Shown here: positions 1 to 12,882 of the stretch, one piece after another
How the letters are laid out: each line of letters opens with the position of its first letter
Position numbering within the stretch: position 1 is the stretch's first letter
Assembly: GCA_013400975.1 (NCBI GenBank)
Contig: WBMZ01009485.1
Location: 1-64,000 of the forward strand
Direction: 5' to 3'
Source of the DNA: Atrichornis clamosus
Taxonomy: Eukaryota; Chordata; Aves; Passeriformes; Menuridae
DNA: 64,000 bases
Notes under the pieces: model-generated
The model's input: the letters and a program-made list of their open reading frames with translations, nothing else
Database searches by the model: none
What the model was told of the DNA's origin: nothing
Translations under genes and position numbers: made by a program

Positions 1-429
1 CATCCCCCCGGCGGCGGGGCATGCCCCGGCGGGCGCGCCGCCCTGGCTCACGGGGCGCCTCTGCCCGGGCGGGGCTCGGGGCTCCCATCCATCGCAGACG
101 CTCGGCTGGCTTGGCAACGGGAAAAAGAGGAGGGAAAGAAAGAAAGGAGGGGAAAAAAATTACATCAAAAAACAAATCTAAAAAAAAATCGAAAGAGCGG
201 GGAACGAAAATCCCTCCCTAAACTCAGAGCTCTGGGAAGCCGTATGGGATCATCCCAACTTCTCCGCGGGTCGGGGCAGGGAATGCTCCGGATCCCCGGC
301 GGCAGAGAGGAGGAGGAAGAGCAGGAGGAAGGGGCAAGGGCAAAGCGCAGGGAGCGCAAGGTGCCTACGGGGCTACGGGGAGCCGGTGGCGGGTACTGCC
401 CCGGGAGTCGCGGGGACCAGCACGGCGGA

Positions 430-445
430 GCCGCCGCCGCCGCCG
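430..445. repeat. (GCC)n trinucleotide run
   Basis: Five consecutive GCC units lie inside the CpG island. Such runs are common in vertebrate 5' UTRs or poly-alanine/proline coding segments; which applies here cannot be told. Confidence 0.8.
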
Positions 446-570
446 GAGTGGAGCTGCGGGCGGGCGGCCCGGGAGGAGGCAGAGCCCGGTGCGGTCAGCT
501 GATGCTCGCCACGTCGGCGGGGCTGCCCGCACCCCCCCGGCCCGGTTAAAGCAGCCGCAGCAGCGGCGCT

Positions 571-591
571 GGGAGGGGGACAGCGGGCGGG
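571..591 (+). other. G-quadruplex motif at the edge of the CpG island
   Basis: Four G-tracts (571-573, 575-579, 585-587, 589-591) are separated by loops of one, five and one base. This fits the usual G3+N1-7 pattern on the plus strand. Promoter-proximal quadruplexes are common near transcription starts; formation here is inferred from the motif alone. Confidence 0.7.
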
Positions 592-640
592 TGTTGCCGC
601 AGAGCAGATCCCTGATCCCAGGAGGTGCCTTCAAGAGTCA

Positions 641-2129
641 CTGAGGTTTCTCTGGGCTGAACGTCTCTAGGTGCCCCGGACTGTCCCGCACTTGACAGGT
701 GCATCCATACACAAGGCTCAGCGAGAGCTGGTGCTGCAGCCGGGCACCTCTCTGCCCCGGCACAAGGGAGAACCCCAGGCCTTGCTTGGAGCAAGCGCAC
801 TTGCCCGGAGTGGGGGAACCCTGGGAACTCTGACACCTCTACCTGGGCAAGTTCCAGCCCTCTCAGAAAGATTCTGTCACTGCCAGGACTGTGGCTCTGA
901 CCACCCTGTGTTAACTGAGTGCGTGTTTGATGGCTCCTGTCCTGACATTGTTTACATTAAAGACGTTGGAGAAAAACCTAACCGTCCCATGCACAGAGTC
1001 TGGAGTTAAAGCCACTCCTCATTCCCCGTGTTAGCAGACAAAACTGTCCCTGCTCCTCTCTGCTTGTGTACTCACTCTATGCCAGCAAACCTGGATGCAT
1101 TGTGCATGGTGGCACAGCCTGGAGAGGACGAGGTATACATCTTTACTGCATCCATTCCTCCTCTGCCCAGAGTGAACTTGTTAAAGTGTCTGAACCCTGT
1201 CCTGGGGGAAAGGCAGTTTTGGAGCTGAAACCATGCTGTTAGAAACAGCTGAAGCAGATATCGTCTACACATTAGACTACAACAAATTAAGGGAGAGATG
1301 TTTTCTTCGTGTTTCAAAAGACAAGAGTGATGCCTGCTGAACTCTTTGAGATAAATATGCAGCTACCTTCTGTCAGTAACGAGGATGTGTGTGCACAGAG
1401 GCACTGCCTGAAGGGAGCTGTGCTACCCCACTAGGGGCTCTGGCTTCTCTTGGGAGTTGGGGTGCTTAAATATGGCATGCGATTCTTGACTTCCAGTGGG
1501 CCTGAGCATCCACGAACACTCCTACAGCTGTTGTTACTTAATTCACTTTATGTTATTATTATTGTAAGGAAGACATGGAGAGTTAGGAAGGATTTCACTG
1601 ATTGTTTCTGTATTTGCACTACAATAGATTTGGGAACTCTAGCCAAGTCTGTGTCCCATGTGTGAGGCAGGTTTTATACAGATATAAGCAGAGGAAATTC
1701 TTGTTCTCAAGAGCCCAGATAAGGAAAGAGTGGTGTTTTTGTGAACAGGGATGGGTCTTTCCTGTGGTTCAGCATAACCCTGTTAACCTGGAAAGGGTTA
1801 ATACTGCTTTCACAAAAGTAATAGAGACACATATCCTTGCTCCTAGATAAATCCCATGGAAATTGCAGCATTACCTCAAGATGAAAGTGTTACAAGTGGA
1901 GAAAACTTATATAAGAACTTATAGTTTTCTTTTATAAAAGAAATTACAAATGTTAGTGTTATGACCCCAGAGCACAGAAGGAAAACATCTTTCTCATTCA
2001 GATTGCTCAACACAATTAATGATAAATCAAAGAAAAAGGAAAAAAATATGTAATGCAGTTTAAGGAGACAGCCATTCAAAATAGAAAAGATGAAACCAAG
2101 ATAGGGAGATCTCAATTCTTTAATGTTGC
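641..2129. other. Unique sequence downstream of the CpG island
   Basis: GC content drops over 641-850 and then becomes ordinary. I see no repeat family, exon with good splice borders or RNA gene. The small open frames here (for example 671-1009) have no recognisable domain. Confidence 0.5.
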
Positions 2130-2960
2130 TGTATTCACTGAATCACAGTGCTGGGAGGGTCCTTGGCCTAATGTCAGAGTGAGTTCTACCCTCAACATTT
2201 TTCCTGTGATAGAGACTCTGTACCTCCCCAGGCAGTCTATTTTTATGTTTCTCCATCCCTATCATTTTCATATCTAACCTGAACATTCCTTGTGGCATTC
2301 ACTAAACACATCACTTCTTGTCCTGTCCACCACGAAGAGGGAGAACAGATTATCCTGACAGTAGTCTAGACATATTTAATGAAGGTCTCTTCCATCCATT
2401 TCTGCTTCCCCTTCTCATTTCTTAGGCTAAATACCTAATTTCTGTCATTTTTTTCCCCCATGGGTCATATTTTTCAGGTCTCTGACTGTACCTTTTTCTT
2501 TGTTCTGGATTATATACTCTCATTTCATGATTTTCTTTTCTTTCTTTCTTCTCCTCTGTGAGATGCATACCACTCAAGTTGGTTCTGCAGTGGAAAGTTT
2601 TTTGATGTCTAAGACTACATTTCATGACCTGTACTCGTATTTATATATCCTGGGAGATATCTATTGTCCTCCCATCACAGGCATATCCAGACCTGATGAC
2701 CTACTGAAACTTTGCTGTCCTCAAGGCCTGGGCAGGTCACTTGCTCCATATGTGCCTAACAGCCTACATGAAGTATCTTGCATTTGCCCTCACTGGAATG
2801 CATTGTTTTTTTTCCACCCTGTATGCCAAATTTGAAATAGAACATGTTGAAAACTAAACCTGTCCTCCTCCATGCCAGCAGCCCTCCCCAGCTCTGTGCC
2901 ATCTGTGTGTTTGGTGAGCCTACTCTCTCTTCCGTGGTGATGGCAAAGCAGTGCAGAGCA
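2130..2960 (-). mobile_element. Very old CR1 LINE fragment, minus strand
   Basis: On the plus strand this reads as a degraded CR1 in reverse. A 'gaatcacagtgctgggagggtcc' start corresponds to the CR1 3' end. It is followed by a 'cttgtcctgtcc ... gagaacagatt' block at 2319-2355, the 'ggtctc ... cttctcatttcttaggctaaa' block at 2384-2432, and much further on a 'cagccctccccagctctgtgccatctg' block at 2879-2910. The last is the reverse-oriented reverse-transcriptase end of old CR1s. Similarity is patchy and every block carries many substitutions, so the copy is far older than the others in this window. The limits are approximate, and two adjacent old fragments cannot be excluded. It is non-functional. 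Confidence 0.5.
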
Positions 2961-5900
2961 TTTAGGTAACAGTCGGTGTGCTCATTTCTAACATGTATTT
3001 CCGAGTCAGCCTCAGAGGTACTGGGCCCCTTTGTGGAGGGTTACCAAGAGAGGACAAGATCTTTCTGAGCAGAGGGACTCACTGCAGCAATGCTCTTGGC
3101 TCTGCAGAGCAAGGAGGAAGCCTGACCATCCTGGAGAGCAGGAGAGGGGTGATCCTGCAAAAGGCCTGATTGCCAATGAAGGCTGGGTGAGCTGGGGGTC
3201 CAACAAGGTAATTTCACACACACTTCCTACATTCTGTAGGTCCCAAACTCAGTTGGCACTAGATTAATACTGTGCATTTTTCAGTTTTTGTTGCTATTGG
3301 ATTTATTTCTTTTTTTTTTTTTTTTAGTAGAGCTAAATGACTTGGCAGTGTCACAAAATCACTAAAAGCCATTTAAAAATAATACTGTCACTAGAAGGCT
3401 TTTGAAGGATGAAATCAGGCAGAATTCATTCCTCTTCTGTCACCTGAAAGTTTATGTCACACTCCTCTCCTCCTTCCCCCTCTCTACCCACAGCAGTAGC
3501 ATTTATTTACAGTTTAATGTTATGATATTTAATCATGCAAATAATGATCTCATTCACTTTAGTGGGACTATTTATGTCCTCAGGATTGCAAACCTGGCAT
3601 CGTGCTCTGCAAAGCTCTCCAGGGTCCTCCAATAAACGATGGCTTCATATCCAACACATTATGAAGGAACACTTGTGTTATACATCTTCTTTATTTAAAT
3701 ATGGATTTGAAAAAACAATTTAGGAAAGGAAACAAAGTGAACAATTGACATAAAGCCACTGCATCTCTTCATGCACACATCAAATGTGAAACTTCAATAA
3801 TCATGGAAATGACAGAACATGAGCAAATTAACTTGGATTGTAGCCTTACCTGTTTGGTGGTTTGGGTTTTATGTTTCTATAACTTCTTCTTTTTTTCTTT
3901 TTTTCCTCTCCTTGGCAACAATTCAGCAATTTAGACATTCTAATACTCTCAAAAAAAAAAAAAAGAAGAAAAAAAACAGGAAATAAAAACGAACTTCTGT
4001 CATTGATTGAGTCTTCTTTTAAATAACCTGTCTATCACTTTTCTCTGATGAATGCATATCCCAACACGATGTCTGTACAAAAGCAAACACAAGGCATAAG
4101 GGAATGGATTGAAAATTGTGACACTTGCTAGTAAAAGTGTTCAGACTAATTAATGAAAGCCATGGCTAAAGAAAAGCAAGGCTTCATGGACTGAAATTTC
4201 AGACAGAAAGAGGACAAGGATACATAGCTTAACAGATGATGGAAACAATCAACATTTGCTGGGCTTTGCAGATAATTTTTTTTCCGTACAGTAAAAATAT
4301 CAATGAAATATTTTGAAGTTTGCTAGCAATGAAGCTAAATAATTGCATACTCCAAAGATACCACAAAGTAGGGGGAACTAAAAAAAAGGACAAAAAAAAA
4401 GAAAGATAAAGTTTAGGTCAGTTAGAGTATAAAGAGGCAGCAAGAAATGTCAATTTTATTGCTTCTCCATGTTGTGAGGCAAGAGTTCCCCCTGAGACAA
4501 ATACATTCCTTTTCTCTCTCTCCCTCACAGATACACATACCCATACAGAAAGGTCAGAAGATGGTCTAAGCATGTGGATTTATGGAGGGAAATAAGGGCT
4601 TAGAGATGAATAATGGACCTTTTAGCCAAGGGTTGGAGCTGTGTTTTCCCTCTCTCTCTTGCAGGTCCGCTCTTTTCTCACCACTCCAGTTTTGACAATG
4701 GATTAGCAGCTGTGACCACAGCAAATCTTTTACTCATGACTTTGTGGGCACTGGTCCTGACCAGGGATAGCTGTTTTGTACTGAAGAAAAAAAAAGTCTG
4801 TCCATCCAAGCAATTGTTGCAATCTTCCTCAAACTAACTTTCAGCAGGCATTAACCTGATGGAAATTTTTAGATCTTACTAAAACCCCACATTTTAAAGA
4901 CAATTTAAGTTTTTCATTTTCAAATGATTCTTTCAGTTTTTGTTGTTGTTTTTGGTTTTGGTTTTTTTTTTGTCTGGTGGGTTTGTCTTTTTTGCTTTTC
5001 AAAACCAGAGATAAAAGATGATGGAGGAAAGCAAACAAGATGGACTAGAAAAGACTGTTCCTCCTCATTAGCAAAGGAGGGCTTTTATCCGAATTCAGAA
5101 TCAAGTGCAGTTTCAAGAATTTGAAAAAAAACCCGCTTCCCTAAACAGAACTGCTGGTCTTCACATTGCTCTCTGGACCACCCAGAAGTTTCCCTCTGTC
5201 CTTTCACCCTTTCCCAACCAGGTACCAGAGAGCAGCTGTTTCTTGGCTCGTCTCTCTGCTCTGTACACCATCACACTCCTGTAATGCTGTTAAATCCCCA
5301 GAGCACCTGTTCTGCTGAATGAATCATGCTTTTTACAAAGCAGTAGATGGTTCTCCATACTTTATGGGATTCCTTTGAAGGATATTTTTTTTCATTTTAA
5401 TACAAAAGACCCATGACTTACATGTTAATTGCAACAGAAGTTAAAAGGAAATTAATATTAAATTCACATTTAAAGTGAAATCTTTATAATCCCCAGCAGA
5501 CAATCCATTTACAAACATTTTATTCTTGATTTACTTGAAGAAGTAAGTGCTAGGAATAATAGCCTGATTGGTGAAGTTACAATTTAAATTAATACTAGAA
5601 AGGAGACTTGAATTTGAGGCATTCTAAAGAAAGTAAAAATATGAAAAAACACACATAAGACTATTCTGTATAACTTTTTCATTTGGAATAATAATTCTTA
5701 TCTAGATTTAGGTTTTAGCAAACAGATCTCAAAGTGTTTTTCTTGTTACAGGATGGAGATGTTTCCTGTGGATGTATACAATAAATCTAATTAGGCTGCA
5801 GATAGGGAAATGTTATATTGTATGAGGTTTTAAATCCATCCAGATGAGTATCCTGCAGTTACTGTGGTATAAGGCATATCCTAAGAGGAAATTCCCCTGT

Positions 5901-7750
5901 CAGCCACATCAAAGCGGGGAAAGTCTGTTAGGGTTGTGTATGCATGTGCTAACGTGCATGTATTAAACCCTGGAACAGGAACAAAACATAGAAACCTTCA
6001 TATTTCCAAGGGAAAGGAAATTCCTTTTGTTTCTTCCCCCTCTTCTTCTGTCTGGGGGAAAAGAATTCTGTTCAGTTTTTAAATAAAATATAAATCCAAA
6101 TATTAGGCTCTTGAGAACTCTTTTCTTTGCATCCCTGCTTCATGAACCAGGGAAGCTGGAAGCCCTGGTACTGTCGCTTGGGCTTTCAGTAATACTGGGG
6201 TTCAAGGATAGTAGAGTTACAAAAATGCTGCGAGTCTGGGCCAAAAAAGACTTTCATCATGTCATCTTAGAATAAGACCCCTAAGTTGAGCTGTCAAGAA
6301 GCACTTTACGAGCTGACAGGGTACCATGCAGGTTTCTGAAAGAACCTGGCTCGTGTTTTTGGAACATTTCTTCACCAGATACTTTGTGTGTGTGAATGTG
6401 CAGGACTTGCTGGTCTGCAGAAAAGCACAGGGTTTAATTCAATTGGGTTCTTAGGTAGTACTTTTCCCCACCAACACCACTCTTGCCCCTCACTCCCTTA
6501 ACTTCTTTACAAAGGTTTCTTGCATTGGGAAATGGAGAGTATGCAAAATAACCCTTTCAGTGACTGCCTGTATGACAGAGAAAGCAGTGATGCCTGGTGT
6601 GCTGGTATTATCTGTGATTTATTTCAAATTGCCATCATAACTGAAGCATGTTAATCTGCTCATTGCCAGTCAAGCTGGGATGGTAGGTGTTCTTAGACAA
6701 AATGTTTAGGAGGAATCGTTGACTCATGGCAATCTTTAGTCATTCTCTGAAATGATACTATTAATGTGTATGGGCTCAGCAGAGTACTTGTTTCTCCATT
6801 CTATTATCTTGTTTTTACATTCAGTAACATCTTCCTTGGCATAGGGGGAGGATAATAGATTCATGATTGAGCTATCTATTTGATATTGCATTTCGCTAAA
6901 TCACCAAAACCTGTCATTTTCTAGTGTTGCAGGATTTGCTGTAGAAGATTAATTCTGGTTTCTTTTTGATAGCAACGGCAGGTTTTTGGTGCTTCAGATG
7001 AAGATTTAAGAATGGTCTGTAGGTGGTCTACCCTTCACATGAGGTTAATTTGATCTCTTACATGACTAGAAAAGGCAATGGCAGTCTTAAAGCCTGCATC
7101 TACTCTGTTTTCAACGTTGTGAGGTTACTTAGAGCCAAGGAGAACATAATCTCATTGCCAGGTAATACAGTAACCTACAAAATATCCAAAAACCTTTTCA
7201 AGGAGACAGGTGTGGAGAATCCATTTGGCACCTATAGCGCCAAGTTCAAGAGCTCCATGTGAGAATCAATGGTCATGTTATTGTGATTAATATTGTTCAC
7301 AATGGCACCATCAATAACTTGCAGAGGGGATGGTTGTGGTTGCTCTCAGTTATATGAGAAAACACACAAAATTATTTGATCTGGAATCATAACGGGAGAA
7401 ATAATATCTTAAAATCCAGTGCTGTTTAAGGAGGAAACTCCATATTGCACTACTCTTTAAACAAGGTATTTCCAGGGGATGTTTTCAGCATGCAGCAGCT
7501 CCAACATTTTGTTTTAGCAGTAAAGGAATGCTGTGGTAGTGCTGTTTCTTGATCCCAAGTGTTACTCCAATACTCTTCACATCATAAAATGAGACATGCC
7601 TCTGAAATGAAAACCCAGTGTGGTTTTGATTTCTCTGAGCCTTTGCATATGATTTTTTCCTTGAATTCAACTTGTGACTACAGCTCCATTACATAACTCT
7701 CTCAATAAATCTATAGTAACAAAACATTTCTGGTTCCAATGGATTTGCAG
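2961..7750. other. Unique AT-rich non-coding sequence
   Basis: No gene or interspersed repeat is recognisable. It holds homopolymer runs (T at 3310-3325, A at 3951-3964), A-rich stretches at 3951-3990 and 4380-4405, and a T/G-rich low-complexity stretch at about 4935-5000. There is a moderate-GC piece at 2978-3230 with an open frame but no known domain. Confidence 0.5.
4935..5000 (+). repeat. T/G-rich low-complexity tract
   Basis: The plus strand is almost only T and G here, built of TTTTG/GTTTT units with hardly any A or C. It is simple-sequence DNA; the small open frames across it are artefacts of composition. Confidence 0.7.
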
Positions 7751-7845
7751 CCCAGGATGGGATGCAGCACTTAGACATAGTGAAGAACCATATGGAATTA
7801 TGAATAACAAGAGAAGAACGTGTGGGAACAGTTGTGACCACTCTG
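7751..7845 (+). other. Candidate exon (unproven), 95 bp
   Basis: A 'ggatttgcag' acceptor lies at 7741-7750 and a 'ctctg|gtaag' donor follows position 7845. Between them only one frame is open: one base, 31 codons, one base. It gives a mixed, protein-like composition including three cysteines, and reads PGWDAALRHSEEPYG in its first half. The two other frames contain stops. The polypyrimidine tract is mediocre. I do not recognise the peptide. In 64 kb of non-coding DNA several such splice-flanked open stretches are expected by chance, so this is only a lead. Confidence 0.2.
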
Positions 7846-10800
7846 GTAAGCAATGGTCTTCATAGAGCACTTGACTGCTTCTGAGATTTCTGCAGGAATT
7901 ATGGTGGGGAAATACTTAAATATTTAGGGAGAAAGACAGTATCTTTGATCATTTTTACAGAAGCTGATGGAGTGTCAGCAGGAGGCTGGCAAAGTGGTGA
8001 GGCTTTACTGCCACAAATTCAAGGTAGAAAACGGAGGGCTTTTTCCAGATTTGAACTGAGAGTTGTCCAAAACCACTACAACAGTAAATGTACTCCTGAT
8101 CATTCAGCTTCTATATTTTAGCCAGCTAAGTTCAGAAACTCTTAACAAACATCCTGGTGAACCATTTTGTCAGTTATTAGATTGTTGACTTTTTTTAACT
8201 TCAGTAGCATTGTATTGTTTACACTTTAAAATATCTTCCAGAGTTAAAAGCCTGTAGGAATACATGCTGTACTTACTAAGTACCAGGGCAAACAGTAGCA
8301 TAGGTAGTTGAAGGGCACAAAATAATATTGTCTAATTCATTATATGGTCAAGAAAAACAAAGAAAAGAACAGAAGATGCAATTCACTAGGGGCAAGGGGA
8401 AGGTACTCTATATAAGCAGAAATAATTGGTTATACTGACATGTGATGGGGAACAGCTGCTTAAAGAGCAGTTCTGCAAAAAATGATCTGGGGGCTACTGA
8501 AATTGAGCCAACAATGTCATGTTGTTGCAGAGAAAACAAACATCGTGGTGCATAAGCAGAAAGGTATTCTTGCAGAATAATCTTTTCCACTCTGTTCAAT
8601 ACTGGTAAGGTCATAGCTGAGTACAGCAAGGGACAGAGACTCCCTGGGGAATGGGTACAAGGGACACTCCCCTGGCAGGCCTATGCAGCCCCAGCCCAGG
8701 TAATCAGGCACTTCTGTGGGAACAGGGATGGCCTGAGGCTGAGACATCAGCCCCTGGACCTGGAGACTGGCATCTTATGGCATTGCTGGGGAAGGGACTG
8801 CTGGCCCTGGGATGGGCTGAGATGGGGTCCTGGGCCATGGGCAGAGGTTAGAGAGGCCCTGGGAAAAGTGCATCAGAGAGAGTAAAAAGCTGATGGTGTC
8901 CCGGGGGGATGGCACCAGTCTGGGGACGTGCGTATCAAGAAATACCGGATCTTCCAGAAGGAGTCAAGAGAAGCATTGATCCAAGACACAGGGAATGTAA
9001 GAAGCAGGAAAGTTTGAAAGAAACACTTGTTTGGCTGTGTTAAGGTGCTGCCTTCAAATGTCATCTCCTATAAAACAACCCTAAAGAACAGTATTATAAG
9101 AATAGTAAAGGAGTAAAGCAACACAAAGCAGGTATTAATGTTTTATAACTGTAGATGATACTGCTATTTAGGTATTTCTAGCTGGCTGATGCATATTTCA
9201 CTAAAGAAAGAAGGCATTCAAACTGCATTAGTGATTTTCTGAAGAGTGTGGTGGATGTTACTTAAATGTGATGACACTTGTCATCACCATATGTAAACTT
9301 TATTTATAATGTATTCTTGACTCATTTTCACATTTGCATTTCAAAACTTCATTTACTCTGTGTTAATTTAAATTGTACATATAGCACATAGTGGGGGACA
9401 AGTTAATTTCCTTTTAAAGAAGCATCAGCTTCTAGCAGCTCAATTTTAACAATTTCTGCAGCGCAGGGAGGAATTATTTTTTTATCCTTGATGGGCTCTT
9501 AACTGTTGAAATGTAGCTATTCATCTTTCTTTATTTCAATAGCTCAGAGTCATAGGCATTTGCTCTCATAATGCTTTGTATTTTTGCAGGCCTCAGTATT
9601 TTGTATGAACTGAACATACAAGGCCACGTTCTCATCTCATTGAGACTCTCTTGACTCAGCAAAGAGAGAAGCTGGCAGAGGTTCAACCACTTCTCTCCAG
9701 TTCTGCCTGGCATAAAGCCAGACCCAACGTAGTCACCCACCCCTGCCTGGAAGGAGTCTAATACCCAGCAGGCAGGTTTCAGCCTTCAGGGTGCAGTGTG
9801 TGTCTCAATGTATTTTGTTTCTTGCTGTATCTTAGAGCAGAATGAATGACCATTGAGCCAGACGTCTCTTCACAGCCTCTGCTTTGCTGTAGTGGTTCCT
9901 CAGGAAAGGCAGAACAAACACTGCTAAATGACAGTTCTGAATCCTTTTGCTCTCTTGAATGCACTTGTTCCCAAGCCAGCTCCACTGACACCTGTTCTGG
10001 TCTTCTCAGCATAGAAAAGCTTGTAAGCACCTTATTTTGCTGTACTCTACTGGGAAGCACTGTTTTCACTCAAAGAGTGAAAATCTTACCAGCTTGTCTC
10101 CCAATTTATTTTTACATAGCCATGGGATAACATTGCTATGATGGGCTCCAGGTGCTTGAAACTGTAAAGTCCTGACATTGACACTATTGAATGATTAATG
10201 CCGTTACTCTTACTATATGCTTTGAAACTCATTTACTTGGACACTGTGGAATGGGTCTCCCATGCAAGCAGTGCCCATAACCAAACAAAAGTACACTTCA
10301 AAGATAGAAGAGCTTTTGCTGTGTCTTTGCAGGCTAAGAAGCAGAGTCAATTTTCCCACATATTCTAAGGTGTGATATCAGGGACTGCCTGTGACTTGTG
10401 CATCTGTGTTTGAGCCTGGCTCCTTGGCATACGATGGCTGAGGACACTCTGGGAATGACCCACTGGGGTAAATCTTAATCTAGGACAGAACTTCCATTTT
10501 GCCTCCTCCTTTGTAATGTAGAATGGCATTTCCCACAGAATTGTACTGAGGAGGTACATTCACAGTAAACATTTAAATTCACCCCAGGATCATGTAGTAG
10601 ATGTTACTTCCTTTTCATGGCTTTTCAGTAGCTGATGATGAGATGGGACTAAATCATGCAGGGAAATTTTCACTCCAAGGGTCTCCTGAATTATGCACTG
10701 ATTCTACTGTGAGCCCAGAAAAGGAGAGAAAAAGAATAGCAGTGATAGGACCTGGGAAGATGAAGGCACAGCCAGACTGGAAAGATCTTTGTCCCTCGGG

Positions 10801-12739
10801 AGAAGCCAGCGTTAAGAGCTTCACAAGAGAAGGAGGTCAGCCATGTGTACTTGCGCCACCTTAAAAAAAGTGATATAAAAAGCCCAAAGGAAAAAATCCA
10901 GACTCAATTGTCCTTTTTCTAGGAGAGGAATTTGAAGAAGATGTGGTTCAATCCTCTGAAGAGATAGATCATAACTGAGGAAATATCAGAAAAGTATTCC
11001 AAGTATGGCCCAAGGCAGGAACTGGAGATAGCACCAAAGAACAGTGCCAGTCAGAGCATAGTCAGGCATGTTTGACCAAACATTATTTTTCCCATAAAAC
11101 TCTACCAAGAAAAGGTTTATTGGCATTTCTTATCAAAACAAGAAAGTCTTTCAAAGATATTCCTAGCAGGGATCTAGTGGTTCAGTTACTCATCTGAAAT
11201 AAGAGAAATTAATCTCTTAGTTTGTATTCTATCTGATGCAGAGCAGAACTTGAAGCTAAACCTTCAGATGTGTTCAGATGTGGGCGCCTTATCACAAAGG
11301 TGCTGGGAAAATCCTTGTCTGACCCACTGAGGGTGGAACCATTTATATAAACCATTTAAACAAATATCTGCTCTGACAAGAGCAAGAAACAGACCCACAC
11401 AGAGTGATCTACTCTTTCCCAGCTACCTGTGACTGTGTCTCACACTGAAGTAGTAAGTACCAGGAGCTGTAGGTGAATACCTACGTTCACTCTCTCCCTT
11501 AGAACACAGACTTCATTCACCTACGCTCTTGAGTCACGTCATACAGACAGTGAGGACTACCAAGATTGTTTTGATAATGTCTTAGAGAAAACCACTTCCC
11601 TCTCTGAGTCCTTTGGATGTAGGAAAACCTGCTGGGCACCCTCACAAATTTTCCATTTATATTTGAGAAGCTGCCTCAGAAAAACAGGATGACCTTTATG
11701 GGTTTTTTTCCCCTAAAAATACAGTGCAGTCAGAGGAATGCTGGATGTGCTGGAGATAGAAGAATTTATATGGTTTGTACCATTAAACTTGTTAAAAACA
11801 ACAGGGATTATATATGCCTGCAATGTCTTTCCTAAAATATAGCTTTGACATCAGAGGTGGTTGCTGTCCCCACAACAATTGGAAAGGCTGGAGCTGTACT
11901 GTATTAGGCCTTTGATTTCACTGCAATGACAAGGGTGAAATGCAAATACATAATTCTAATGCAGAATAATAATAACTTTAGTTGGATGAGCAGTAAATGT
12001 GTAGAATAATCTAGTAGGTGGATTCAGCAGAGCTGTGGAATTCGAAAAACACCAGAGGCAGAGTTTCAAGTCAGCAGATTAGAAAAAGAAAATATCGTTA
12101 TCTGTGTCACAGTTACATTATCCCTTTTTTTTTGAAGGGCTGGTTCTTAGGATTTGAACTGCCAAGGCAGAGGACACACTCAGGAGACCTTTTGGCTAAA
12201 TGAGTCCTGAGCCTACATAGTTCCTCCATAGCTTGATGGGTTGCAGGTAAAAGCTACACTTAAGTACTGGGAAGTGGGCTGTGAGGATTAACTGAGTGTC
12301 CAGGAAGAATGGAGAGAGTTTATTGTATTTCTGCCTCGTACTTTTAAGGAATAAAAGGCTGATATTTCTATATTCAGAGAAATGAGAGTGCTAACAGGGT
12401 AAGAAACCCATCTGCATTAAGAGGAGTGATTAGAGAAGGAAGGTTATCTGCTCTTTCAAAGGCCTGGGAGAACAGAAGAAGGGAGGAAGTGTTTGGGTGA
12501 AGGAGTGCTGCACAAAGAAAGCTGGAGCAAGAGAATATCTTGTTTGAATGCTCCATGACATATAGGTAGGATACATTTGTTCTAAGGAATGCTTTTGTGC
12601 TCTTCTCTCTCCTGGGATCTGTCAGAGCTATTGGAGCTGTGTATGGGAATGGGCTGTTTGGTCAGAAACATCCTTTACTTGACTCTGCCTCTTTCCAGGT
12701 GTCTTGCTGATGGCAGCTTATGTGTGGTGACATGCAGAC
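7846..12739. other. Unique non-coding sequence
   Basis: No gene or mobile element is recognised. The GC-enriched patch at 8640-8900 is described separately. The rest is AT-rich with scattered short open frames that have no homology I can identify. Confidence 0.5.
8640..8900. other. GC-enriched patch with a G-quadruplex motif
   Basis: This 260-bp stretch is much richer in G and C than its surroundings. It holds repeated 'ccctggg' and 'ctggg' words and a quadruplex motif at 8814-8841 (G-tracts separated by loops of seven, four and four bases). CpG is rare, so it is not a CpG island. It may be an unrecognised old LTR or a chance patch. Confidence 0.4.
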
Positions 12740-12882
12740 ATGTCATCCACCATGGTGGAAACACCATCAGGGACTCCCTACGCACAGCTTCCAACTCCCT
12801 TTGCAAGGCTGGAGCAAACCAAGGAATTGGACTCTGATGCTTGTAGGTCCCTTCCAAATCAGGATATTCTGTGACTTTATGA
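12740..12882 (+). mobile_element. CR1 LINE 3' end, plus strand, strongly 5'-truncated
   Basis: The 3' part at 12826-12882 has the standard CR1 end: 'ttggactctgatgcttgtag', then 'gtcccttccaaatcaggat', then 'attctgtgac' and 'tttatgat', which are degenerate copies of the terminal octamer repeat. The upstream part to about 12740 fits more loosely, so the 5' border is soft. CR1 copies in birds are typically truncated like this and lack target-site duplications. It is non-functional. Confidence 0.75.

Larger units (their letters stand above)
1..640. promoter_or_regulatory. CpG island, likely promoter and first-exon region
   Basis: This stretch is far richer in G, C and CpG than the rest of the window. 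It includes an AscI-like GGCGCGCC near position 35, a run of five GCC triplets at about 430-445, and a canonical G-quadruplex motif at 571-591. A purine-rich, A-rich segment (about 120-200) interrupts it. In vertebrates such islands usually mark a transcription start site and 5' UTR. No TATA box or convincing coding start is visible, and the open frames here look like by-products of GC richness (runs of Arg, Gly and Ala). Possible splice donors on the plus strand include the 'caggaggtgcc' and 'acaggtgcat' contexts near 620-705, but none is decisive. The island touches the window's left edge, so it may extend further, and the gene could run in either direction. I infer that it serves the long plus-strand region to the right. 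Confidence 0.75.

Noticed and set aside
244..549. 101-residue frame in the CpG island as a possible first coding exon
   Set aside because: The composition is Gly/Arg/Ala/Glu from GC-rich DNA, and it ends in a stop without a donor. No known N-terminus is recognised.
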